A DNA stretch of 23,818 nt from Chara braunii (GCA_003427395.1 BFEA01000257.1:1344549-1368366), one strand, 5' to 3'; positions 8,517 to 19,268 are shown, counted from the first letter of the stretch. Numbers and translations: made by a program. The notes: generated by a model not told the origin, from the letters alone.

Positions 8517-9571
8517 GGCGATAGTGACGGGGATGGGGTATCTGGGAAAGAACGAGATGAAGAAGGACAAATAGGTGATAAGCAGTCATTGTCCTCTTCC
8601 GCAGAGGAGAAGTCAGGTGGAGGCGAAGATGGGGAAGAAGGAAGGGGACGTAGATAGGATACGTGGCAGATGATCGGACGAGCCGATCGGCTGCCGGAGA
8701 CCTTAGGCGCAAACCGCACGGTGCTCACGCCGTTTGGTCCGAGCTCAATGACGCGGAATCGCCCAAAGAATCGTGGCGCTAGCTTACCTTGACGAGCACA
8801 TTTCCTTACCTGCACGATGTCCCCCAATTTGTACTGGGGCCGTAGGCCTGAGTTCCCATTCCGGGCCTCGTAGCTTCGGACCTGCCGGCCGTGGGCCAAC
8901 TCGGTCATTTTCTGGCGTTTTCGGGCTAGCCTGGGGAGGGACCGTTCCATTAGCTCTAAGTGTCGCTTGGCCTTGTCCCGAACCGTGGCCCTTGTGGGCC
9001 GACGACTTAGCGTGGACTCATTGGGGAGGCTCGGTATCAAAACGCAAGCGACGCTATTGGTCCTCAGCTGAAAAGGGCTCAGGCCCGTCGATTCATGGGG
9101 CATTCCGCGATGGACCGCCAGGATGTGATCTACGAAATCGGGCCAGAGCCTGGGGTCCCGTGCCACGATGTTTTGTCGCAGTGCTGTTTGTATCACCCTA
9201 TTCACGTTTTCTACCAGCCCATTGGATTGTGACATGTGGGGTGCGGTATTCCGCACCGTGACACCGTATATGACCAGGTTCCTTAATACTCCCCCTCTGA
9301 ATTCTGCCCGTTTATCGGTCAGGATTTCTTTCGTATCCTGGTGCATCCCGAGAAAACGGTTAACATACTGTCTGATTTCGACGGCTTGTCGCATGCGACA
9401 CGGATAGGTCTCGATCGATTTCGAAAAATGGTCGACAAATACCAATAGGACTGAATATTTACAACTATTAGGACCAGGAGGTACCTGGATATCGGTTGTA
9501 TCCATACTCACCCTTTGAAACGGCCGCTCAACTACCGTTGGTACTATCGATCGTGGCGGCTGGATCGGCGC
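8513..9571 (-). pseudogene. pol: Ty3/gypsy integrase: catalytic core and GPY/F module
   Basis: It would insert G cDNA into chromosomes. The DDE residues are present: Asp in MDTTDI (~9500), Asp in TDKRAEF (9316-9314) and Glu in GLVENVN (9211-9209), with the last two 35 residues apart as usual for the family. Family sequences normally read TDNG or similar where this has TDKR, which may be damage. The C-terminal GPY/F-like module is at about 8850-8740 (YKLGDIVQVRK, then KLAPRFFGRFRVIELGPNGV), followed by HVSYLRPL and a Ser/Pro tail that stops at 8513. No chromodomain is visible. An in-frame TAG at 9574-9572 separates this part from the zinc-binding part, so the copy cannot make whole integrase without readthrough. 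The reading frame is otherwise continuous. Confidence 0.9.
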
Positions 9572-10159
9572 CTAGTCAGCGGCGCAGACTTGGCAGTTTG
9601 CGACGATGAACTTCACCTCGTCCCGAATATTGGACCAATACCATTCGTTTTTGTCGATTGCGGACTCCGTAATCCGTACGGCAAAATAGGCATCCATTTC
9701 CTCGTGTGTTGTCTTCACCCAATCGTACCTCATGAATAGGTTGGGCACAACCATCCAAATCCCACTGTCGTCCATCTTCCGCTTCTCTAATCTACCCTCA
9801 ACCCATCGATAATCCCGAGCCCTTTCATTAGCCCTCCTCCGATCTTCCTTGGTGAAATCCTGGAGGGGGTTACCCACTAACGTAGCAATCAGAGCGATAT
9901 CGGTCCATACTTCTGCCCTTCTAAACTTCTGGGTTTTCTCCAATCCTTCTGACATGGCTTCCAAAAAGCGAGCCTCGGTCGGGATCTTGTCAACCCAACA
10001 CAAGGGGCATAGCCACGGCTTATTGTCATTTTTGTATTGGATGCACGAGCCATGGGCTCGTGCGACACACTGTCGACAATCTATCCATTCTGCATAGCCT
10101 TCCCCGTTAGGACACATGGAGACCGAATATACGCGAGAAATGGCTTCACAAAAATAACA
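9572..10159 (-). pseudogene. pol: PHD-like zinc finger fused to the integrase N-terminal zinc region
   Basis: The first part (10159-9998) has the full C4HC3 ligand order of a PHD finger: CYFC, then WIDCRQC, HGSC, and WLCPLC. PHD fingers commonly bind histone H3 tails. Next come helical, charged residues, then the integrase zinc-binding (HHCC) region at about 9700-9580. This has one His (THEEMD) and the Cys pair in NCQVC, with the family's typical YWSNIRDEV between them. The second His, usually in a GH step, is missing (DAYFAV), so the finger seems damaged. The frame ends with TAG at 9574; coding continues in the same frame in the catalytic core. The link to RNase H upstream is broken by a stop near 10200. 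The zinc-ligand pattern is seen directly; histone reading by the element is inferred. Confidence 0.75.
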
Positions 10160-10229
10160 AAATTTATCAGGCAGGGAGAGGAGAGATGAAGAGGAGAGGG
10201 GAGAAAGAGCGGTTACGGGATTACCTCAG

Positions 10230-10903
10230 TCACCCATTGCCACTTGTCCGCTTCTTGCCACGTGGGAGAACTGCCACTTGTCCGGACTTAGGCCCGTTCG
10301 CTGGTTCTGACTCCTTCCATAGAGTGATTTCCTCGCCCTTAGGTACTTTAGCGAGCCGATGCAGACGTGTCAGTCTGTCTGCGTTGCCGTGTCTTTCTGT
10401 CTTCCGATGGATGATGTCGAAGTCGTACTCTTGTAGACGTACCGCCCATCGTCCAATCATGCCCGTGTAATTGGAGAGCTTCTTCAAAGCCAGCAGAGGC
10501 TCATGATCCGTCACGAGGCGGAACTTCTGTCCGTAGAGATACGAATGGAAGTGCTGGATTCCCCAGACTACTGCATAACATTCGCCTTGAGGTGCTGAAT
10601 CATTCGTTCGTCCGACACTATTCATGACGCGTACTCGATGATGTGTTCATGACCATCGTTCCCCTTCTGTGCCAAAATGGCGGAAATCGCTTCCGGTTCC
10701 CAGTCCGTTATAAGAATTAATTGCTTGGCAGGGTCCGGTCCGATCAAAACAGGTGCAGTGACCAGAGCCTCTTTGAGTGCATCAAAGGCTCGTCCGCACT
10801 CAGAGTCCCACTGCTGAGGCTGGTCCTTCCGAAGCAGGTTCGTGAGAGGCTGAACAATCGTTGCAAATCCTTTGATAAAACGGCGCTAGTACGATGCCAG
10901 GCC
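10230..10903 (-). pseudogene. pol: RT connection and RNase H domain of pol, frameshifted
   Basis: It degrades the RNA strand during reverse transcription. The RT thumb and connection are at 10903-10720 (RRFIKGF, PLTNLLRKDQPQQW, CGRAFDALKEAL). RNase H begins at about 10716 with ITDWEPEAISAILAQKG, where family members have TDAS..G..L.Q; the glycine is lost. A frameshift near 10625 moves to the frame that reads APQGECYAVVWGIQHFHSYLYG, then VTDHEPLLALKKL and IIHRKTERHGNADRLTRL, the usual C-terminal RNase H motifs. Two in-frame stops lie at the start, TAA 10906-10904 and TAG 10888-10886. All frames fit one ancestral pol with the RT to the right. Confidence 0.85.
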
Positions 10904-11918
10904 TTAGAAGGCTCGAACCTGCGTCAGCGACGTGGGAACTGGGGCTTCTTTCACAGCCGCAACTTTCCTGGAATCTGGTCGCAGCCCTCCATGTGTCACT
11001 ACGTAGCCCAAGAATGAAATTTTCGAGAGGAAAAATTCGCTCTTCTCGAGTGCAATCTTGAATCTTGCGTCTCTCTGTGTTCCCAATGTCCACTCGATGT
11101 GTTGCGCATGTCCGTGATAGGTCTCCGTGTAGACAAGAATATCGTCCATATATACGATCACGCAGAAGTTAATCGTTCCCTGCGCCAGCCGTGTCTTGTT
11201 GACGAAGTTTTGGAACGTCACGTTCATTGCTAGCTGAAACGTGGTAGGCGCGTTACAAATTCCCATCGGACACCGAACCCACTTCCACGTGCTTTCAAAC
11301 AGTACGAAGGCCGTCTTCGGCCGATCTTCCTCCTTAAACAGAATGTGATGGAAACCATGCCGAATATCAAACTTACTAAAATAATTAGCACATCCAATCG
11401 CATCCAGCAAATCATCAATCCGGGGGAGGGGATACACATCTTTAATCGTGATTTCATCCAGTTTGCGATAATCGATGCATACGCGGTTTGATCCGTTCTT
11501 CTTCGGTACTGACACTACTGGAAATGACCATGGTCCGGTGGCGGGTTCGATCCACCCGCTTGCTTCGAATTCCCGAAATTCAATTCGTTCGAGAGCCTTT
11601 TTCCGTTCTATCAGGGAGTATTGGTAGGGCTTGCAGTGGATGGGGGAATGATTTCCCGTCTGAATTTCGTATTGAATAACCAACGACAAACCGATGTCAG
11701 TGTCCATTACGCCAATCGCTCCTTGATATTCCGTCAGAATGTCCGCAATCAAACGATGAATCTCATCGGGTACGTACTGTGGAACGTGTAACTCGAAAAG
11801 TTGGTCCCAGATCCGTACGTGGATCTGCTGCGTGCGTGCTTGTTTCGCCACATGGGGTGGTGGCGCAGAGATAAATGAATGGTCCGAACGCCAGGAGAAC
11901 ACCGTGGCCATCATCTGG
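10904..11918 (-). pseudogene. pol: Ty3/gypsy reverse transcriptase, open for ~338 codons
   Basis: It copies G RNA into DNA. The motifs run in family order: an N-terminal approach (HVPQYVPDEIHRLIADILTE), GWIEPATGPWSFPVVSVPKK, RVCIDYRKLDEITIKDVYPL, FSKFDIRHGFHHI with the first catalytic Asp (about 11366), a MGICNAPTTFQ segment, the catalytic YMDD (11152-11141), and LGYVVTHGGLRPD. It stops at 10904 (TAA). A naive reading of this open frame starts at an ATG at 12070, but its first ~50 residues are encoded by R2. The real retrotransposon sequence begins at QMMATVFSW (11917), the point where R2 cut pol. Without R2 the frame continues directly from the protease side at 19284. Among the best preserved parts of G. 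Confidence 0.93.
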
Positions 11919-11922
11919 GCGT
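11919..11922. repeat. Left target-site duplication of R2 (GCGT)
   Basis: GCGT directly before TGTCGGGCGC; identical to 19280-19283 directly after CCGACA. A perfect 4-bp pair. Confidence 0.75.
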
Positions 11923-12509
11923 TGTCGGGCGCATCGGTCCGGCACCGCACGAGGGCAGCGCGATACCCTCCCGGCCGCGTCACGAAGGAGTTGCCCTTCG
12001 TCGCCATATACATGAAGCTTCCACAAGCCGCTCCGGCCGAGTGCGCCAGCCATACCTCTCGCGAGCCCATACGACAGGATAGGGCCTACGCGAGGCACGG
12101 CTTACCTACACCTTACGGGAGCTGTCACCTCCCTTCGGTGGGCGTATCCCCGCCGAGCTACCGATCCACAGTACGAAAGCTAATAAGTTGCAATCGCAGA
12201 GGTGGACCAGCCGAGGGCGTTTCTCGTTCGCTGTAGCATAGGGGGTACGCGCGGTAATACGCCTCTATCGGACCCGCACGCGAACCGACATCTTAGGGGG
12301 GCTGAGGTCCCAAGCGTGACTCATCGTCGGTCGACTAGGACGCATCCCATACACCACGCGCACTCCAGTTTATGAACACACATATACATAAAACAACATA
12401 TATACGAAACGACACAATACCAACAACGCGACAACGCTCCTAGCCCCTCGGTAGCCAACCCATAACTTTCCAATGCGGAAATCGGATAGGCGTCGCGCGC
12501 TGAACTTAG

Positions 12510-12515
12510 TATAAA
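12510..12515 (+). promoter_or_regulatory. Conserved TATAAA in R2
   Basis: Same context as in R1 (2023): a TCGCGCGC-containing block before it and CCGCGCGGACGCAGGG after it. About 590 bp from the left end of R2. Transcription would run rightward through the repeat arrays and, beyond R2, antisense to gag. Confidence 0.5.
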
Positions 12516-12664
12516 ACCGCGCGGACGCAGGGCTTACTCATATCGACTTGCAATGCAGGCGTACACAANCAGTCGCAACGATGGCGTNCTATGTAGTGCC
12601 CATAATCAAGCGGTCNCTCGTGGATCCGAGTACCGCTTATGACACTCAAGTGTNAGACTTGAAG

Positions 12665-12692
12665 TGTCGTGAGGGCCTAACCCTTCACGACA
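12665..12692. repeat. R2 hairpin TGTCGTGA/TCACGACA
   Basis: Perfect 8-bp arms at 12665-12672 and 12685-12692, with an inner GGG/CCC that can extend the stem. R1 has a different, weaker arrangement here. Confidence 0.65.
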
Positions 12693-12772
12693 TTGCACGG
12701 CTGAAGGAATAGTCGTGCAGCCGCCGCTGCACCTTAGGCTCTCGACCTGAGTGTCTCGGAAGGCAAATCAAA

Positions 12773-12813
12773 TAGGCTCTGCGCGAGGGAAAACCCCTCC
12801 CCTGCAGAGCCTA
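12773..12813. repeat. R2 strong hairpin TAGGCTCTGC/GCAGAGCCTA
   Basis: Perfect 10-bp arms at 12773-12782 and 12804-12813, with an inner GAGGG/CCTC pairing. No counterpart was seen in R1. Another inverted pair (TCCTGG/CCAGGA) follows within 50 bases. Confidence 0.7.
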
Positions 12814-13415
12814 GGGCTTGGGGTGTCCTGGACAAGGACCTCGAATCCCGGCCCAGGACCAAATGTCTGACTAAGAAAATCATCAAAAAGCAAGAGACAA
12901 AAATAAAAGGAGAGACCTCCCCTAAGCCCCTCAGTCTCAGCTTCTGAGTAGGGCTCTAATGTGGGGGCTCTTCAACCCATTCAAACATTCATCCCAAGTA
13001 TACCCATGTATACATATATAAGTGTTAAGTATGTGACGATCACTTTTCACGGTCTCACTGGGGTTTCTCACAATAATACGTATATGTGTGATCGCAGGCA
13101 ACCAAATCCAGAATCTGACTCACAGTACATACCTGCAGTTACATCAAAGAACCAAATCAACAACCCACACATTACACGGAGTCAATCCCAACCACCTTCG
13201 ACACTCATACCCCTCGCTTTAGCCATACAAGCCCCAAAACCTCCTGTCCAACCAACCTTAGTTAAAATACTCAGTACCTTTGTTAAATGGCTATTCAATA
13301 AAAGTCCGGGTGAAACCTTAATAAAACAACGAAATCACCAGGGCTAAAGCCTTTTAGGTTGAGTGTAGAGGGAGAGTTGAAATTGAGTCGTAGACCGACG
13401 AATCGGCCCCGACCT

Positions 13416-13430
13416 GTTATCAGTGATAAC
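13416..13430. repeat. Conserved 15-bp palindrome GTTATCAGTGATAAC in R2
   Basis: Identical to R1 2916-2930 in diverged surroundings. The next palindrome, GATCC/GGATC at 13438-13452, differs from R1 by a change that still permits a T:G pair. Confidence 0.7.
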
Positions 13431-13698
13431 AGTAAGTGATCCTCAAGGGATCAAGCTGGATCTAGCCCTGAACTTGGATCAAATGATCAAAAGGACATGT
13501 AACACACGGCAGACCAATCCCCAAGCTAAGATCATAAGTGTATGGAGAATACAACTCCATAATACATCCTCACTCAAAATCTCCTTATAAGTTAAACCTA
13601 AGTCTACTTTTAAGTCAGTGCTTAAGCTAAAGATAGACCAACTGCAAAATCTCCCCTATTTCTGGGTGGATCGCCTGAATCACCTATCAAAATATAAT

Positions 13699-14270
13699 CT
13701 ATCTCCTCTAAACTAAGAAAATTTTGGCAGTGCTTCCCGTAAGAAAAGTGCATTTTCATAATTTATATAAGCCCAGATATGAGAGCAGAAATAATCTCTA
13801 ACTCCTGGAAAGTCAAATTTTGTCAACTCCCTGATTTAGTAAAAATTTGGGCAGCAATCCTTTTACAAAGGGAGACTTCGTTGATTTATATTAAGTCAGA
13901 TTTGAACTCACAAGACAAACTTGAGTTCAATTTAGATAAGATTTAACGAACTCCTCAGTTTTGCTGAAATTTCGGCAGCACTCCATAGAAAAGTGCTCTC
14001 CCAAAATTTATACAAAGCGAGGTTTATAATTTGAGAATAACTTTGACTTCTCAAAGTCCAATTTTGTCTAACTCCTTGAATTAGTAAAAATTTGGGCAGC
14101 ACTCCCTCTAGAAAATGAGACTTTTCATATTTATACTAATCCATATATAGAAAAAACAAGTTGAACTCTGACAAGTCAAAAGTTGACTCACTTCTTGGAT
14201 TTGTAGAAATCTCGGCAGCGCTTCTCGTAGGAAAAGTAGCTTGCCAAGATTTATACAAAGCCAAGTATAA
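13699..14270. repeat. Five degenerate ~121-bp tandem units in R2
   Basis: Units begin near 13699, 13822, 13943, 14066 and 14184, spacing 118-123 bp. Each has an AACTCCT/AACTTCTT-like start, AAATTTCGGCAGC or AAATTTGGGCAGC about 20 bases on, a CCCGTAGGAAAAGTG-like stretch in several, and an ATTTATA-(C/T)-AA-GCC end. CGGCAGC- and GGGCAGC-type units seem to alternate (1, 3 and 5 against 2 and 4), suggesting a ~242-bp higher-order unit. R1 keeps three units. Confidence 0.8.
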
Positions 14271-14546
14271 GAAAAGATCTCAGAAAATGCAGGAATTGAC
14301 CTAAGTAAAAAACGTTATTACAGAAAATGCAGGAACTTACACTAACTCCTATGACTCTAGCACGTGGCGAGCAACTAAAGCAACTACCTATAAAACTGAA
14401 ACCTAAACAAACTAGTCATCCCATCCAGTCACATGCAAACCAAACCACGAATGTAAGTACTCCCACCATCCCAAGTTCATTCCATATAAATAGTTCGTGA
14501 ATCTTCAAGTTCTTGAATCCTTATACCCATCTTACATAAGACATAG

Positions 14547-15287
14547 AGCTGGACCATTCGCCATGGAAACAATGCCCAACTTGTCTTTATGATATACACG
14601 AACAGGTTGCACAACTACTTCTTTCTTCTTTTGGGCAGATGACTAGGCCATTCGCCATGGAAACAATGCCTAGTGACCCTGAGCTGTTTAATATCCAAAG
14701 ATCTAGTATTTCTCTGACTTTGTTTTCAAAAAAAGAAAGGACAAATATGGGCAGGGGACTGAACCATTCGCAGTAGAAATAATGTTCAGCTTGCCCAAAC
14801 AATTTTTATTTATACTCTGTATTTTCGCTTTTCTCTTCTTAATCATATGACTTAACGCTGGACCATTCACAGTAGAAACAATGCCCAGCTGCCAGTTCAC
14901 ATGCAAATATACATAAAGTACTTTCCTTTATACCCAGTTTAATTTATGCGCGTGGTTTTCAGGCTAAACCACTCACCATGGAAACAATGCTTAGCCTTAG
15001 ACAAAAAATCCTCCCTCAGAATAAACAAGAATTTAAACCCCTTCAATCAGGCAAACCCTCAGAGTTANCTCAGAATAAACAAGAATTTAAACCCCTTCAA
15101 TCAGGCAAACCCTCAGAGTTAACTAGAGTAAACAGGCCATTCACAGTAGAAACAATGCCCGGTCCTCCAGAAAACAACCAAATAAACATAGCAACCAGGC
15201 CATTCACAGTAGAAACAATGCCTGGTCCTTCAGAAAACAGCCAAATAAACATAGCCCTGAGCCATTCACAGTAGAAACAATGCTCAG
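14547..15287. repeat. R2 stem-loop array with a constant loop and different stems
   Basis: Eight copies of a 19-base core near CATTCACAGTAGAAACAAT (variants CATTCGCCATGGAAACAAT and CACTCACCATGGAAACAAT) start at about 14554, 14649, 14765, 14864, 14970, 15136, 15201 and 15263. The flanking stems differ. Perfect ones are ACTAGGC/GCCTAGT (14642, 14668), CTGAAC/GTTCAG (14759, 14784), ACCAGGC/GCCTGGT (15194, 15220) and CTGAGC/GCTCAG (15257, 15282). GCTGGAC/GCCCAGC (14857) and GGCTAAAC/GCTTAGCC (14962) each have one mismatch. The copies near 14554 and 15136 pair poorly. At least two loci align with R1 array loci by outer flanks. Confidence 0.87.
15015..15122. repeat. Perfect 54-bp tandem duplication with an N at the junction
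   Basis: CTCAGAATAAACAAG... repeats at 15015 and 15069 with no difference except N at 15068. The perfection and the N suggest either a very recent duplication or an assembly artefact. Confidence 0.8.
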
Positions 15288-15549
15288 ACTTTGGTTGACC
15301 CTTCGAAATGCATGCAAAACTATTTTCCTCCCACCTTCCCCCAGTTTATCCCTTTGTCTGCTTTCAATCATAATAATAAAAAAAAACTTAGGCTTCACTC
15401 TCACACGTTCCTTCTATTCAATCTGATTAGGTCCTGAAGAGAAACAATAATCATAAGAACAAACTTATGCATACATCAATCATACTGCAAGGGGATAGGC
15501 AAACATGGGTAGTAATGGATTATACAGATGGAGATGCTATACCTGATGA

Positions 15550-15668
15550 TTCCCTGCCTCCAGAACTCCTCCTGAGTTTCGGCAGAGCTCCCGCAATTGG
15601 TGGGTGGACCCCCCACAGAGTCTTGACGCGGACCTACGGGTTGCAATCCCGCCTGCCGCCTTCCTCTC
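15550..15668. repeat. Conserved block shared by R2 and R1
   Basis: Partner of R1 4730-4849; about 90% identical by hand count while neighbouring DNA is much more diverged. Confidence 0.65.
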
Positions 15669-16637
15669 GTAACCAAGGACTAGACTGAGAGTTAGAAAGG
15701 ATAGAAGTAGAAGGTAGAGACTCTCAGATACAAAAGAGTTGCACTCAGACTCGCGGGAAAGGGTCTTGTTATCTTGGCTCGCCTGAGGGCCCCGCAATGG
15801 TGACCAAGTAAAATAGCTTGATCCCCTTTCAGTCAACCGCAGAACCGGCCCTTCTGACGACCTCTCAAGTCACAACACCCCCTTCCTTTGTCTCAGCAAG
15901 TGCCCACCAATAGCACCAGCAACTACCTCATCAGCCTCAGTCACACTGTCGACGTCAGTCCCCTGGCAACCTCTCAACTCGCAACAGTACCTCTCCCTCC
16001 TCCATAGTCTAGCCACTCCTCTAAGTCATAACACCTCTTCTTAGACTAACCGCTATTACCCAACAACTCAAAACGCAGATAGTTCCACAGAATCTTGACA
16101 ACCCACCGTACGCATAGCACTTTGCATGTGAGTATCGGGTGCCGTGGCAACACCTGATATGAACCTCTACATGCTGCTACCCTGTACTCAGCGAGGCCCA
16201 GCAACCAGTATGAACCCCAACCTGCTGGAGCGGCTAGCATGAAGGGGCAAAAGAGGAGGGCGCAACAGTAAGCTCACCACAACTACGAGCTCTCCTTCAT
16301 GCAGCAGAAACGACGTCGTACTAGCTGCAGATTCTATCAGGTTGTGGCCAAAAGTACTCCCACAAGAATGCGCCAGCCGTGATCACGAAGTGCTAGGGAA
16401 CCCACACGATACGGGTAAGCCTCCTCTGCCTCATCTTCTTCTGCCTGCCCCTGCCCGTACAGGGCAGGTATAGTCACACGTAATATCCAAACTCGCGGCT
16501 GGCCTCTTGTAGCCTCCTTCTGACGGCTGCGACGTATCACTCGAGTACGTTTCCAACGTCCGCCGCTTCGCAGGTAAGCATCCCGACTCCCTGATCCTTT
16601 TCCACTCTCTTCGCACCACCAAATCTACCCAATCACT

Positions 16638-17650
16638 TCAAAATCTAGTCTCATCATCATGCTCGCAGCGCCTCAAAACCCTGACTCTGCACTTTCCCCC
16701 GCTCGAACTCGATAAGAATCGAGTGAGCTACAGGCTCTTCCCCTCGCCATCTCATCTCCCTCTTTGCCACCTCCGCGCAGCTCGTTCCCGACTAACCTGT
16801 AATTCTATGCACCTAACTCTAAAACTAACCTCATAACTAGGTTCGCCCGGGGTCAAAACCCCCGGATCGCCTCTTTCCTTTCCCGAATCCACCTCCAATC
16901 GACAACGCTCTCTCTTATCTGCTGCGCCAAAGTCTCAACCCGCCATCTTTGTTCTCGAATGCATCTGGCTCACTCCCCCGTCTAAGTTCATTCTCTTTTC
17001 TAACTCCGAATTTACTAATCTTCTATCAGAACTAACTTCACATTCGGGTTCGCCCGTCCTTAAAACCCCATTCCACACCCTTCACTCGCCCGAATCTATC
17101 GAGGATCCGATGCGATAAACAGTTCCACTCCCATCATATCCAACCTACCGAACAGCTCCGCGCACGCGCCGTAGCCTATGCCGACCGAACCACCTCCCAA
17201 ACGCAACTCCTGACTTCATAGGCCTCCTCGCCATATCCCACAACCCCCGTTTCAGGTCCTCGCCCGCTCGATTTTCATTAAGTAACGAGCGGGATGTGTG
17301 TTTTTCTTCCGTTTTTTTTTCTCTCACGTCGGCCATATCTCGGCGCACCCCATTTCGTTACTAACCTTTCGTACACTAACTTTCTTGCTACTCCGACCGC
17401 ATCAACGGACTCGCCCTAGGCAGAAAACTCAGTCTAACATCTTAGAACTCACAAATCGGTCATATAATGACCGAGCTTTCTCAATTCTACTCTCCCTCCT
17501 TCGCTACCTCCGACCATATCTGCGCAGTGTTTTTCCTTACTAACTTCTAAACCACTAACCCCACACCAAAACTAACTTCGTCATCGTCCTCGCCTTACTC
17601 CAAAACCCCGACTTCGACCTTTCCCTCACCCGGTTTCGTGGAGAATCATG
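16638..17650. repeat. Degenerate ~185-bp tandem repeat in R2 with a hairpin per unit
   Basis: Loosely similar units start near 16638, 16821, 17027, 17199, 17376 and 17569, spacing about 170-205 bp. The shared outline is ACTAACTTC, then TCGCCCG or TCGCC, a TCAAAACCCC-like step, CTTTCCC, and a CGCCCGAATC-like step. Several units contain hairpins of different sequence: CTCGAT/ATCGAG at about 16709, CCGGGG/CCCCGG at about 16847, and CCCGCTCG/CGAGCGGG at about 17261-17292. The alignment was made by eye and the boundaries are approximate. Confidence 0.5.
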
Positions 17651-17808
17651 CACGCCGTCCTTTCCCCATTGCGCCTCGTCTGCCCCTCCGCCATCTCTAA
17701 TCTCCTTCTACTGAAAGTACTTGGCGCGACTTCGCGCCCGGTTCATTCTGCCTCCACTCAGCCTTCCGCCACCGCACTCCGCCTGGCCCGTCGTTTTCTT
17801 TCTATTGC

Positions 17809-17813
<5 letters not shown>

Positions 17814-17877
<64 letters not shown>
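17814..17877. repeat. (TC)n microsatellite
   Basis: About 32 uninterrupted TC dinucleotides within R2. The length makes it a likely site of assembly or polymerase slippage error. Confidence 0.95.
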
Positions 17878-17883
<6 letters not shown>

Positions 17884-18397
17884 CTGCGCTACCTTAGCGC
17901 CCATTCACGACCGGGTTCATTTTGGCTCTCCTTGCGCAGTCCGGCCAGCACTGCGCATGCGCCTTGCTTGTGCCAGCGTCCGCCCGGCAGTCAGCTAGTC
18001 TGAGGGAAAACTTCGGACGAGCATTCCTGCCCAGCAGTTATCAACCCTACCTGCACCCGGCACACCCCTTCGTCCCCGTTCATTCCTCCCGCCTTGCTAC
18101 CCTGCTTCTCAGCCTTAGCGCTCTCGACTGCCCGATGCCGCCCGACCAGTCCCACGCTCATCACCCTCTGGTGCCCATAGGAGGAGGGGACTGGGGGAGA
18201 GGCACATCGACCAGTCCTTTGGAAAAGCCCGGTCTCGATACTGTCGACTGACCTCGGCTGGCACCATCCGCCCCCTACAGCAGGTATCACCCCTGCTGGT
18301 GGGTGCGGCCCCCGCATGTTCCCTCGTTGGAGGCGTGAACACGGATGTGGCTGCTACAAAGCCCCCAGAACACCATAACCGGGTGCTTTAGCGTAAT

Positions 18398-18436
18398 NCN
18401 GAAACAGTTTGCNGCCNTACTTCATGNGCCCCGTGN
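18398..18436. other. Ambiguous bases in R2
   Basis: Six N bases within about 40 positions suggest that divergent repeat copies were collapsed here. An A-rich tract without genes follows at about 18500-18560. Confidence 0.7.
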
Positions 18437-19250
18437 GTACAACACACTCTACGTGGCCCTGCTTCAGGCTCGATATTGCGTCCCAGAACGGGACGTGAGT
18501 AAAAACAAAAATAAACAGAAGAAGAGAAAAAGTAAAAATAATAAAAATAGAGCGGGGAACTAACGGGGAGCCCTATGGATCGGCCCTTCCGCCGCTCCTG
18601 TAAACAAGAACAAAGGGGGATAGCCCCGTCGGGCCCCCGACCCCTCAGTCTTCTCCACGTTGCTCCGCTGTAACTGCTGCACCGATGCCTGCCGACTTTG
18701 ATCCCCGAACCTCCGTAATATCAGCCCAAAGTCGTAACCTATAGGGCTAAGCCCAAGCCTGAAACCAACGCCCGCAGAGTACCATACAAGGCGGTGCGGC
18801 GTTGCGCTTTTGCCCAACAAACCGGCTGCGCGGCTCCCAGTGCCCGCGCCGGCTGGCTTATACTGTGCCATAACTGCCCCGCACGCCATCCTACGACACC
18901 CCGCTTACCGCACGAGGCCGTACCATCGGTGTCGATGCCGTCGTCGGGGTCGTTCTCCGCACGCGCGCTTGACTCGGCCAAATATACCAAAAAGAAAATA
19001 TCCTTAATTCCTGCTTAATCAAAAATAAATAAAGAATAATATCACCAAGCAAAACGACCAAGGTCCGAGCCGACTCTTACGATCAACAACAGAAAAGAAT
19101 CACGGGCGCCTTAAACCTGCGCGCTCACGCACTCGCTATTGTGGTCAACCACCCAGTCAACGCAATTACAGACGCAACCGCGCTTAGCGCGGTATACTTC
19201 AACTTTAAACCAAAACTGTTTTCTGTCACTTGCAAAAAAAAACAGGGCGG

Positions 19251-19268
19251 ATACCCTTGTAAGGGTAT
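19251..19268. repeat. Perfect hairpin beside the right end of R2
   Basis: ATACCCTT-GT-AAGGGTAT, identical to R1 6822-6839 and likewise 11 bp from the terminal CCGACA. Confidence 0.75.

Noticed and set aside
10160-10230. Intron between RNase H and the PHD finger (GAG-GTAATC donor)
   Set aside because: There is a pyrimidine-rich stretch, but no acceptor that keeps the CYFC motif in frame was found; a simple stop and shift is more economical.
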